Made by a program: the position numbers and the translations under genes. A model generated the notes under the pieces. The model did no database searches. It saw only the letters and a list, made by a program, of their open reading frames with translations, and was not told the DNA's origin. A stretch of 5,456 nt of DNA. Source: Synergistaceae bacterium UBA1037 (lineage in GTDB: Bacteria; Synergistota; Synergistia; Synergistales; Synergistaceae). Below, piece after piece: positions 1-5,456 of this stretch (position 1 is its first letter; each line of letters opens with the position of its first letter). The stretch covers positions 1 through 5,456 of the forward strand of contig DCEE01000030.1 of the NCBI GenBank assembly GCA_002316795.1, given 5' to 3'.

Positions 1-422
1 CCGGTTATGGTTTTTACAGGGATCCTGTATGAGCCGGTGTATATGTATGTTGTGATGCCTTCCTCTTCCAGCCCTCTTGCCTTTGCAAGCAGGGAGACCA
101 TGTCCCTTGCTGTTCCGTCAGTTCCGAGGCAGCCGACTACGGTCGTTACGCCCGCTGTTGTGAAATCGGTGAGGACTGCTTCAGGTGTCCTGGTAGAAAA
201 ACCGCCCTCTCCGCCGCCTCCCTGAATATGGGAGTGCGAATCTATGAATCCCGGGATAAGCGCTTTCCCTCCGGCATCTATCTCTGAAACTTCCACCGGG
301 CCATTGATGTTGAATGAGACGTGTTCATCGACTGCCGCTATCTTGCTTCCGAGCAGCAGAACGTCCTTTTTGCCCAGATACTCCGGGGCGTAAACTTCTG
401 CGTTTCTGATTATCGTGATCAT
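1..422 (-). CDS. iadA: Isoaspartyl (beta-aspartyl) dipeptidase, N-terminal 140 residues (gene runs off the left edge)
   Basis: Metal-dependent amidohydrolase that cleaves dipeptides with an isoaspartyl bond, which arise from damaged asparagine and aspartate residues; expected to be cytoplasmic. The visible part shows the beta-sandwich start of the amidohydrolase fold, then the metal-binding H-x-H in PGFIDSHSH (His63, His65), the GGGGEGG loop with Glu72, LGTD with Thr101 and TGSY with Tyr132. From memory, the E. coli IadA residues are His68, His70, Glu77, Thr106 and Tyr137, a constant offset of 5, which makes the family assignment strong. The carboxylated lysine and the remaining metal ligands lie outside the window. 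The ATG at 422-420 is supported by a GGGGGTGA ribosome binding site ending 8 bases upstream. The gene begins 37 bases after the transporter stop on the same strand, so co-transcription is likely. It is cut only by the window edge, with no internal stop or frameshift. Family certain; dipeptide specificity inferred from homology. Confidence 0.93.
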   Translation of the reverse strand, partial: MITIIRNAEVYAPEYLGKKDVLLLGSKIAAVDEHVSFNINGPVEVSEIDAGGKALIPGFIDSHSHIQGGGGEGGFSTRTPEAVLTDFTTAGVTTVVGCLGTDGTARDMVSLLAKARGLEEEGITTYIYTGSYRIPVKTIT

Positions 423-459
423 TTCGACACTCACCCCCGAGATCCTTTACATATTCCGA

Positions 460-2202
460 TCATTGGAAATTGATGGCAATTGCGATGATTATCGCCACTG
501 TACCCATAAGGAAGAAGAATCCCTGCATCTTGATCTGGAATTTTGCCCAGGTCGACCAGTCTATGCGCGCGACTCCGAGAACACCGATAAGGCTTGCGGA
601 TACAGGAGTAAAAGCGTCGACAAATCCTGCTCCCATCTGATAGGCAAGTACCGCTATCTGTCTTGAGACACCCACGACATCCGAAAGCGGCGCCATGATC
701 GGCATTGTAAGCGCTGCCTGTCCCGAGTTTGATGTGACCACGAGGTTGAAAAGGCTCTGGAAGATGTACATGCACCAGGCTGTAACGAAAGCAGGGACTC
801 CTTTTAGGAGATTTCCTATGCTGTAGAGTATGGTGTTCAGAGCTGAGGCCACAGTCGCATCTGCACCACCGAGGACGAGGAGTATGCCTTTTGCCATTCC
901 TACGACCACCGCGGTTCCCGCAAGGTCGGCCACCCCGCCCTGGAAGGCTGATGCCATTTCATTTATTCCCATGTTGTTAAGTTTGAAGATTACTGCGGTT
1001 ACGCCTGCTGCAAGTCCCATCACGAAGAACTGAGAAGCTATCTCGGGGATGTAGTATTCCTTTTGAGTGACCCCCCAGATTATCCAAATCAGCACTGCAA
1101 GCATTTCAAGGAGAATGAGCTTGTGCCCCAGAGTGAAGCGCATCTCCTCTTCCGTCGTCTTTTCTATCTTGTCTCTGAAATAACTGTCAGAATTGTAAAC
1201 GACGGAGAGTTTTGGGTCCTTCCTTATTTTCTCCGCATATAGCATCATGTAGCCTGCGGAAAGCGCCGTCACTATGCACCAGAGTATGAGCCTGAACTTT
1301 GCTCCGGATAGTACAGGTATGTCAGCGATACCCTGCGCGATCGCCACGCTGAAGGGGCTCATCCAGGAAACGGCATTTCCTACCTGCGATGCCACAAACG
1401 TCACAGTTACAGCTACGATGGAGTCATAGCCAAGTGCTATGACAAAGGGGACCATGATCATGGCGAATGGAATAACTTCCTCTGACATGCCGAATGTAGC
1501 TCCGCCGAGCGAGAAAAGGAAGAAAAGAAGAGGCAGGGCCAGCCTCTCAAGGCCCTTTGTCTTTCTGATGAAAGCATAAATTCCGGACTCTACAGCCCCG
1601 GTCTTCATAATGATGCCGAAAGCACCGCCAACCACAAGGATAAGCGCGACGATCCCGACAGCCGATCCATACTTGCTTCCGGTGACAAGTCCTTCAAATA
1701 TGTAGTTAAGGAATCCGAATCCGTAAAAATCATCCGTGCCCCAAATTTTTGCAGTCTTGTGGAGCTTTTTGCTTGTGTCATAAATAGAAGTTCCATAAAG
1801 TTTGTAGAGTGCGTCGTCGTTAAGGCCAAGATCACTCAGGTCAGACTGGCTCCATTTTGCAGGATCGGTTGCGACAAACTCCTGAAGCGCTGCCTGATCG
1901 ATGCCGGCCTCTTTTGCGGCATCTGCATTCTCTGCAAGCTTTTTCAGTTCTACCGAGAGATTTTCAGTGTTAAGGTTGTAGCTGTACCTGAAAGTCTCCG
2001 GCATCAGGACCGTGCGTGTCTTTGTCTCCCCGGCGGCTCCCTTGTACTGGATGTCATGGACGGTGAACCTTCCTGCCGGAACTATGAATGTCAGCATCCA
2101 GCAGAAAAGCACTACAAAAAAGATGATCGCATAAGTATGTGGAGTGCGCATTTTTGTCAGTTCGTTGCCGCTTTTAAGCCCGCTGTCTTTTTTAAAAAAC
2201 AT
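460..2202 (-). CDS. yfcC: YfcC-family membrane transporter (DcuC-like superfamily), 580 aa with an enlarged first periplasmic loop
   Basis: Polytopic inner-membrane carrier of the YfcC/DcuC-like family (Pfam C4-dicarboxylate anaerobic carrier); members are associated with amino-acid or dicarboxylate transport, and the substrate here is unknown. Diagnostic stretches, recalled from E. coli YfcC, are TKTR near residue 60, FEGLVTGSKYGSAVGI (169-184), VGGAFGI (191-197), SLGGATFGMSEE (231-242), VLSG (297-300), PEIASQFFVMGL (386-397), and the second re-entrant-like motif TSNSGQAALTMPIMAPL (490-506). One hydrophobic helix lies at about 22-42, then a hydrophilic region to about 165, then roughly eleven further hydrophobic segments to the C-terminus. 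E. coli YfcC is about 506 residues; the excess of about 75 lies in the first loop (about 77-158), rich in Ala, Lys, Asp and Leu. The ATG at 2202-2200 is chosen because GGAGGG (2214-2209) lies 6 bases upstream. The frame stays open to an ATG at 2280, but that 26-residue extension has no family similarity and would place this ribosome binding site inside the gene. It precedes iadA, suggesting transport linked to isoaspartyl peptide use. Family sure, substrate unknown. Confidence 0.92.
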   Translation of the reverse strand: MFFKKDSGLKSGNELTKMRTPHTYAIIFFVVLFCWMLTFIVPAGRFTVHDIQYKGAAGETKTRTVLMPETFRYSYNLNTENLSVELKKLAENADAAKEAGIDQAALQEFVATDPAKWSQSDLSDLGLNDDALYKLYGTSIYDTSKKLHKTAKIWGTDDFYGFGFLNYIFEGLVTGSKYGSAVGIVALILVVGGAFGIIMKTGAVESGIYAFIRKTKGLERLALPLLFFLFSLGGATFGMSEEVIPFAMIMVPFVIALGYDSIVAVTVTFVASQVGNAVSWMSPFSVAIAQGIADIPVLSGAKFRLILWCIVTALSAGYMMLYAEKIRKDPKLSVVYNSDSYFRDKIEKTTEEEMRFTLGHKLILLEMLAVLIWIIWGVTQKEYYIPEIASQFFVMGLAAGVTAVIFKLNNMGINEMASAFQGGVADLAGTAVVVGMAKGILLVLGGADATVASALNTILYSIGNLLKGVPAFVTAWCMYIFQSLFNLVVTSNSGQAALTMPIMAPLSDVVGVSRQIAVLAYQMGAGFVDAFTPVSASLIGVLGVARIDWSTWAKFQIKMQGFFFLMGTVAIIIAIAINFQ

Positions 2203-2208
2203 CTTGAT

Positions 2209-2214
2209 CCCTCC
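2209..2214 (-). promoter_or_regulatory. Ribosome binding site of the YfcC transporter
   Basis: GGAGGG on the minus strand, 6 bases before the ATG at 2202. It decides the start: the upstream in-frame ATG at 2280 has no comparable site and would add 26 residues without family similarity. Confidence 0.85.
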
Positions 2215-2225
2215 AATTAAATATC

Positions 2226-2245
2226 TCCTGCAGATGCATGCAGGA
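2226..2245. repeat. Inverted repeat in the transporter leader
   Basis: Perfect 7-base arms, TCCTGCA and TGCAGGA, around a 6-base spacer (gatgca), ending 11 bases upstream of the GGAGGG site. It could act as a small mRNA hairpin near the ribosome binding site or as a repressor operator. There is no U-run after it in either direction, so it is not a terminator. Structure seen; role inferred. Confidence 0.45.
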
Positions 2246-2284
2246 TAAAAAGAGACGTTCCTCAGCCGGACTGCCGCCAATTAC

Positions 2285-2331
2285 CTAATATTGATCATAT
2301 GTTATCTTTACCTGGCGCAATATGCCTCCTT
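2285..2331 (-). promoter_or_regulatory. Possible leader ORF with an unused strong Shine-Dalgarno sequence
   Basis: On the minus strand AAGGAGG (2331-2325) is a near-ideal ribosome binding site with no gene attached. Four bases later a TTG (2320) opens an 11-codon frame, MRQVKITYDQY, closed by TAG at 2287-2285, about 80 bases before the transporter start. It could be a translated leader peptide. The short spacing, the TTG start and the lack of a run of one amino acid argue against a classical attenuator, and the purine-rich stretch may be chance. A TTGCGC/TATGAT pair with 15-base spacing overlaps the same stretch and could instead be a weak promoter; if so, this ORF would not be transcribed from it. 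Confidence 0.25.
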
Positions 2332-2459
2332 CGTAATGATATTCTATGGATCGGAGTTAAAAGTTGCTCAATAAACTTTAAATAGTTAATGCCCCTTAAT
2401 AAAAGTTATTAAAGTAATAATTAAAGATAGATGTTATAAGTTTGCTGAATTGATAATAT

Positions 2460-2477
2460 ATTAATTTTAAAATTAAT
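2460..2477. repeat. 18-base perfect AT palindrome
   Basis: ATTAATTTTAAAATTAAT reads identically on both strands. It consists only of A and T within a strongly AT-rich stretch, so some self-complementarity is expected by chance. It lies about 257 bases from the transporter start and 330 from mprF. It could be a binding site for an AT-preferring regulator or nucleoid protein. Function is not shown. Confidence 0.35.
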
Positions 2478-2693
2478 TATTATGTAAACAAGAATTAAAA
2501 GTTGTGTTGTCAAGAATGGCTGCGGATTTTTTTACGGTCCTATCATCACTGAATTATACTCCTGTTGTCATAAAACAACCGATATCTTTCCGAACCGGGG
2601 CAAATTTTTAAAAAGAACTCGCTGTTTTTGGGGTAAGCTCCGCCGCCCCATCCCTGCCGCACACTGACATGAACTCTTTTATTCAGATCTATA

Positions 2694-2721
2694 TTTACGT
2701 GAAAAATCATTAAGATAAAAT
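2694..2721 (+). promoter_or_regulatory. Candidate sigma-70-type promoter of mprF
   Basis: TTTACG (2694-2699) as -35 and TAAAAT (2716-2721) as -10 are separated by 16 bases, giving an expected transcript start near 2728, about 80 bases before the mprF start codon. Alternative -10 words such as TATAAG lie just downstream. The match is moderate, and AT-rich DNA produces such matches easily. Confidence 0.35.
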
Positions 2722-2736
2722 ATATAAGTATGAGAT

Positions 2737-2752
2737 CCTAAAAAATTTTAGG
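2737..2752. promoter_or_regulatory. Short perfect inverted repeat in the mprF leader, operator candidate
   Basis: CCTAAAA-aa-TTTTAGG has two perfect 7-base arms around a 2-base spacer. It sits roughly 10-25 bases after the predicted transcript start and about 40 bases before the ribosome binding site. The spacer is too short for a normal RNA hairpin, so a dimeric DNA-binding regulator is the more natural reading. Repeat seen; role inferred. Confidence 0.35.
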
Positions 2753-2792
2753 TGGCCAATTCAGCAGGTGCGGATACTGTTGTTTTTAACGC

Positions 2793-2800
2793 AAAGGAGG
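2793..2800 (+). promoter_or_regulatory. Ribosome binding site of mprF
   Basis: AAAGGAGG, 7 bases before the TTG at 2808. It decides a non-ATG start: no ATG or GTG in this frame lies at a suitable distance from it. Confidence 0.85.
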
Positions 2801-2807
2801 ATTTGAT

Positions 2808-5369
2808 TTGGATCTGCCTGTCAAAAAAAGGGCCGTGCAGTTGATAGGTCTTGCCATAACAGCTTTTGCAGTATATTTTCTTCACAAGGAAATATCGCAG
2901 TACAGCTTTGCGGAGATAAGGGGAGCCATCGCTGATATCCCTTACTGGAGGCTCCTGCTTGCCTTATTATTTACCGCAGTTAACTATGCAATACTAACCC
3001 TCAATGACGGCCTAGCACTGAAATATATAGGGAAAAAACTCCACTGGGCAAAGATTGGCTTTGCCTCATTTGTCAGCAACGCCATTTCGTTCAATCTGGG
3101 AATGTCCGTGCTGACCGGGGGTTCCGCGAGATACGGCATATACAGCGCTTACGGGCTGAGTGTTTCGGAAACTGCAAAAGTCCTTGGTTTCTGTGATCTG
3201 ACGATTGGTCTCGGATCTGCGGGGATACTTGGTCTACTTTTACTTTCCGAACCTGCAGGCACGATCGCCCGGATACCGCTGCTGAAAGAATGGGGAAAGA
3301 TCCCGGGATTCCTGCTCCTGTTATTTGTGTTTTTTGCGGCGTTGCTCAGCTGGTCCGGGAAAAGCATAAAAGTAAAGGGAGAAGACATATCCCTGCCTCC
3401 TCTTAAATATTTCATAGCACAGATCATGATATCCGGAGCCGACTATTTTTGTGCATCGATGGTCCTCTTCTCACTCCTCCCGGGCAGCGACATCTCGATT
3501 TTCCACTACACCGGATGCTACGTAATTTCAGTGCTTCTTGGCGGGATGAGCCAGGTTCCAGGCGGGCTTGGAGTCCTGGACTCTACGCTTATGGTGACCC
3601 TTTCTCCGTGGTACTCCGGGACAGAGATGATAGGTGCGCTTCTGCTCTACAGAGTAGTCTATTACCTTTTCCCTCTCTGCCTTTCAGCCCTTTTGATGGG
3701 GGGACGGCAATTATATCCCGCAGGCAGGGAAGTAAAAAGTGCTGCTTTGAGTTTTGGGAAAGGATTTATTGCGATCTACCCTCCAATATTGTCTGTTGGT
3801 GTGTTCGCCTCCGGAGCAGTCCTGCTCTTTTCAGGATCAACACCTGGGTTGGCACATCGCCTTGCACTGATGAATAAATTGGTGCCGATGGACATTATCG
3901 AGATATCACACTTCCTGAGCAGCCTGGCAGGATTTCTGCTCCTATTTCTCGCGCAGGGCATAAGGAGAAGGCTTCGCATCGCATGGCAGCTCACAATTGC
4001 TCTGATGGCTGCGGGCATCGGCCTCTCTCTGTTAAAAGGCCTGGACTATGAAGAAGCTATGATACTTGTGATCATCATGCTGCCTCTCATCGCGGGGCGA
4101 AAAAAGTTTGACAGGGATTCCAGGCTTCTTTCAGCCGGAATATCATTTGACAGGCTGTTGCCCGTGGCAGTTGTACTGGCCTCTTCGGCATGGCTTGGCT
4201 ATTTTTCCTTTAGACACTCGGAATACTCAAGCCTCAGCATACTTCAGTTCGCTCTTTCCGGAAGGGCACCCTGGTTTTTGAGGGCAACTGTGACGCTTTC
4301 TGCCGCGGCACTAATTCTTCCTTTGTTAAAACTATTCAGGGTGAAACCTGACATTCCAATGGTTCCTACCGGAATTGATATTGAAAAGGCGTTTAATATT
4401 ACAATATCGTCCCCCGACGCATCCGCATTCCTTGCATTGACAGGCGACAAATCATTCTTCTTCAGTCCGACCGGAAGGTCGATGATATTCTTTGCTGAAG
4501 AAGGTCCGTACTGGTTCGTGATGGGAGATCCCCTGGGAGACCGGGAAGAATTCTCCGACCTGGCATGGTCATTTAGGGAGAAGGCTGAGGTAAACGGAAG
4601 AAAAACAGTTTATTACGAAGTTAGCGAGAGGAATCTCCCACTTTACATAGAACAGGGACTAGCACTGATAAAGATAGGAGAAAACGCCAAGGTGCCCCTT
4701 GCGGATCTCTCCTTTGAAAAGGGATCAGAATGGCACGGACAGAGGCATACATTGAAAAAGCTGGCCAAGGACGGATCAGTATTCCGTATCCTCTCTGAGG
4801 AGGAGAAAGTCTCGGTTCTTCCCAGGCTCAAGGAAATATCGGAAGAGTGGCTCAAATCTAAGCAGGGACATGAAAAGGGATTTTCCCTGGGTTTTTTCAG
4901 CGAAGAGTACATTTGCAATTTTAAGATCGCAGTGGTTGAGCGCAACGGGGAAATTCAGGCATTTGCAAATTTTTGGACAAGTGCAGACAAAAATGAGGTC
5001 TCGCCCGACATGATGAGATATATGGACAATGCTCCCTTGGACACGATGGAATTCCTCTTTCTGAGTCTGATTTTGTGGGCAAAAGAAGATGGATACGCTT
5101 ATTTCGACCTTGGGATGGCTCCGCTTTCCGGTCTGAGAGGAGGTCCTCACGGGTCGCTTTGGGGCAGGACCGCTGAAATGTTATATGAGTACGGAAATGT
5201 ATTTTATAACTTCCAGGGGCTAAGGGAATACAAGGAAAAATACAAGCCCATATGGGAGTCGAGATACGTCGCATTTCCCCATGAATTGTCTCTTCCGGCT
5301 GTCCTCGCCGCAGCCGCAGTGCTTATCTCTAAAGGTCCAAGGGGGATAAAGCCTGTAGTCGTCAAATAA
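2808..5369 (+). CDS. mprF: Phosphatidylglycerol aminoacyltransferase/flippase MprF, 853 aa, TTG start
   Basis: Integral membrane enzyme that transfers an amino acid (lysine or alanine) from its aminoacyl-tRNA to phosphatidylglycerol and flips the product to the outer leaflet, reducing negative surface charge and conferring resistance to cationic peptides. Residues 1 to about 510 are membrane-embedded, with about 13-14 hydrophobic segments. The flippase part shows LTGGSARYGIYS (102-113), PGGLGVLDS (251-259) and YRVVYYLFPL (281-290). Residues about 525-850 form the cytosolic GNAT-like synthase domain (DUF2156): GDKSFFFSPTGRS (546-558), GDPLGDREE (573-581), LPLYIEQGLALIKIGE (610-625), FDLGMAPLSGLRGGP (766-780) and FYNFQGLREYKEKYKPIW (799-816). 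The length matches whole bifunctional MprF proteins (about 840-880), so both domains are present. The TTG start is set by AAAGGAGG 7 bases upstream. The next gene begins 18 bases after the stop, suggesting an operon. Lysine versus alanine use cannot be told from motifs I can judge. In a diderm host the target would be the inner membrane. Confidence 0.95.
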   Translation: MDLPVKKRAVQLIGLAITAFAVYFLHKEISQYSFAEIRGAIADIPYWRLLLALLFTAVNYAILTLNDGLALKYIGKKLHWAKIGFASFVSNAISFNLGMSVLTGGSARYGIYSAYGLSVSETAKVLGFCDLTIGLGSAGILGLLLLSEPAGTIARIPLLKEWGKIPGFLLLLFVFFAALLSWSGKSIKVKGEDISLPPLKYFIAQIMISGADYFCASMVLFSLLPGSDISIFHYTGCYVISVLLGGMSQVPGGLGVLDSTLMVTLSPWYSGTEMIGALLLYRVVYYLFPLCLSALLMGGRQLYPAGREVKSAALSFGKGFIAIYPPILSVGVFASGAVLLFSGSTPGLAHRLALMNKLVPMDIIEISHFLSSLAGFLLLFLAQGIRRRLRIAWQLTIALMAAGIGLSLLKGLDYEEAMILVIIMLPLIAGRKKFDRDSRLLSAGISFDRLLPVAVVLASSAWLGYFSFRHSEYSSLSILQFALSGRAPWFLRATVTLSAAALILPLLKLFRVKPDIPMVPTGIDIEKAFNITISSPDASAFLALTGDKSFFFSPTGRSMIFFAEEGPYWFVMGDPLGDREEFSDLAWSFREKAEVNGRKTVYYEVSERNLPLYIEQGLALIKIGENAKVPLADLSFEKGSEWHGQRHTLKKLAKDGSVFRILSEEEKVSVLPRLKEISEEWLKSKQGHEKGFSLGFFSEEYICNFKIAVVERNGEIQAFANFWTSADKNEVSPDMMRYMDNAPLDTMEFLFLSLILWAKEDGYAYFDLGMAPLSGLRGGPHGSLWGRTAEMLYEYGNVFYNFQGLREYKEKYKPIWESRYVAFPHELSLPAVLAAAAVLISKGPRGIKPVVVK

Positions 5370-5375
5370 TTTGAG

Positions 5376-5383
5376 AAGGTGAT
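5376..5383 (+). promoter_or_regulatory. Ribosome binding site that points to an ATC start
   Basis: AAGGTGAT matches the end of the consensus AAGGAGGTGAT. Counting from the GG that would pair in GGAGG, 8 bases separate it from the ATC at 5388, normal for initiation. The ATG at 5398 is in another frame and meets TAA after seven codons. Confidence 0.5.
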
Positions 5384-5387
5384 CTGA

Positions 5388-5456
5388 ATCAGCAAATATG
5401 ATCGGCTTTGGGAACATATAAAGAATGAGGGGCGGGATACCCTCATCCTTTCTTTT
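5388..5456 (+). CDS. Small protein of unknown function, first 23 codons (runs off the right edge), apparent ATC start
   Basis: The frame reads (I/M)SKYDRLWEHIKNEGRDTLILSF up to the edge and stays open. This looks like the beginning of small conserved hypothetical proteins that open M-S-K-Y-x-x-L-W-x-x-I and continue into a hydrophobic strand, seen by memory in many Firmicutes-like genomes; a link to DUF7662-type proteins is possible but unproven. The codon just before is TGA (5385-5387), so translation in this frame cannot start further upstream. Within the visible part there is no ATG, GTG or TTG in frame. The ATC stands exactly where the family methionine would be, and a ribosome binding site (AAGGTGAT) is well placed. 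It follows the mprF stop by 18 bases, so it is probably co-transcribed with it. Function unknown. A base error in the ATC is the main alternative explanation. Confidence 0.6.
   Translation, partial: MSKYDRLWEHIKNEGRDTLILSF

Larger units (their letters stand above)
2203..2807. other. Divergent intergenic region, about 605 bases, no convincing gene
   Basis: This region separates the minus-strand transporter operon from plus-strand mprF and should contain both promoters. Part 2370-2510 is extremely AT-rich and holds an 18-base perfect palindrome, a 7-base-arm repeat (TTAATAA-aag-TTATTAA, 2396-2412) and two copies of TTAAAAGTTG (2357-2366 and 2495-2504). Part 2510-2690 is less AT-rich, with a small GTTGT-cataaa-ACAAC hairpin (2564-2579) and a palindromic TTTTTAAAAA (2605-2614). 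For the transporter, TTGAGC (2371-2366) and TAGAAT (2346-2341) are a possible but poorly spaced (19) promoter. A perfect TTGACA on the minus strand (2513-2508) has no good -10 at the right distance. I see no RNA gene, no riboswitch and no translated frame with a ribosome binding site longer than the 11-codon candidate. Confidence 0.6.

Noticed and set aside
1759..2220. 153-codon plus-strand open frame opposite the transporter N-terminus
   Set aside because: It lies antisense to a confidently recognised transporter gene, and its Cys-rich translation looks like a shadow frame.
2203..2280. 26-residue N-terminal extension of the transporter from the ATG at 2280
   Set aside because: It has no ribosome binding site and no family similarity, and it reads through the strong GGAGGG site that serves the ATG at 2202.
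2516..2611. 31-codon ATG frame on the plus strand in the intergenic region (begins MAADFFTVLSSLNY)
   Set aside because: No Shine-Dalgarno sequence precedes it, the sequence resembles no family I know, and such a length is expected by chance.
2629..2650. TGGGG...CCCCA inverted repeat considered as a terminator
   Set aside because: The arms are only 5 bases with a 12-base loop, and neither strand has a T-run following the stem.
2746..2775. AGGTGG stretch in the mprF leader considered as a T-box antiterminator
   Set aside because: The sequence lacks the rest of the conserved T-box (no GNACCGCG continuation), and no terminator hairpin with a T-run follows.
4643..5274. Several overlapping antisense open frames of 100-124 codons inside the mprF synthase domain
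   Set aside because: The plus-strand frame encodes a clear MprF domain throughout; the antisense products are rich in Ser, Arg, Cys and Pro, match no family I know and have no ribosome binding context.

Overview
The window holds two divergent gene blocks separated by about 600 bases of mostly AT-rich intergenic DNA. It looks like bacterial chromosome: all coding frames are intact, and I see no mobile element, CRISPR array, tRNA or rRNA. Frequent AGG/AGA arginine and ATA isoleucine codons, a moderate GC content by eye, and a transporter/peptidase pair suited to amino-acid or peptide use would fit an anaerobic amino-acid fermenter, for example in Synergistota. That placement is only an inference.

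Left block, minus strand (2202 down to 1): a YfcC-type membrane transporter of 580 residues is followed 37 bases later by the start of iadA, an isoaspartyl dipeptidase that runs off the left edge. The spacing and shared direction suggest one operon, in which the transporter may bring in a substrate or export a product of isoaspartyl (beta-aspartyl) peptide breakdown. The transporter carries an extra segment of about 75-80 residues in its first extracytoplasmic loop compared with E. coli YfcC as I remember it.

Middle (2203-2807): no convincing gene. It holds candidate control elements: an inverted repeat in the transporter leader, an unused strong Shine-Dalgarno sequence with a possible 11-codon leader ORF, a group of AT palindromes, and, in front of mprF, a candidate promoter with a short perfect inverted repeat just downstream.

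Right block, plus strand (2808 to the end): a full-length two-domain MprF (flippase plus aminoacyl-phosphatidylglycerol synthase) starts at TTG behind a strong ribosome binding site. After 18 bases comes the beginning of a small protein whose reading frame has no ATG, GTG or TTG available and appears to start at ATC. The two are probably co-transcribed. MprF adds an amino acid to phosphatidylglycerol and flips the product to the outer leaflet, lowering the negative charge of the membrane and so protecting against cationic peptides.

I did not find a clearly new multi-gene system. The points most worth a second look are the apparent ATC start at 5388, the enlarged loop of the YfcC transporter, and the leader structures in the intergenic region.
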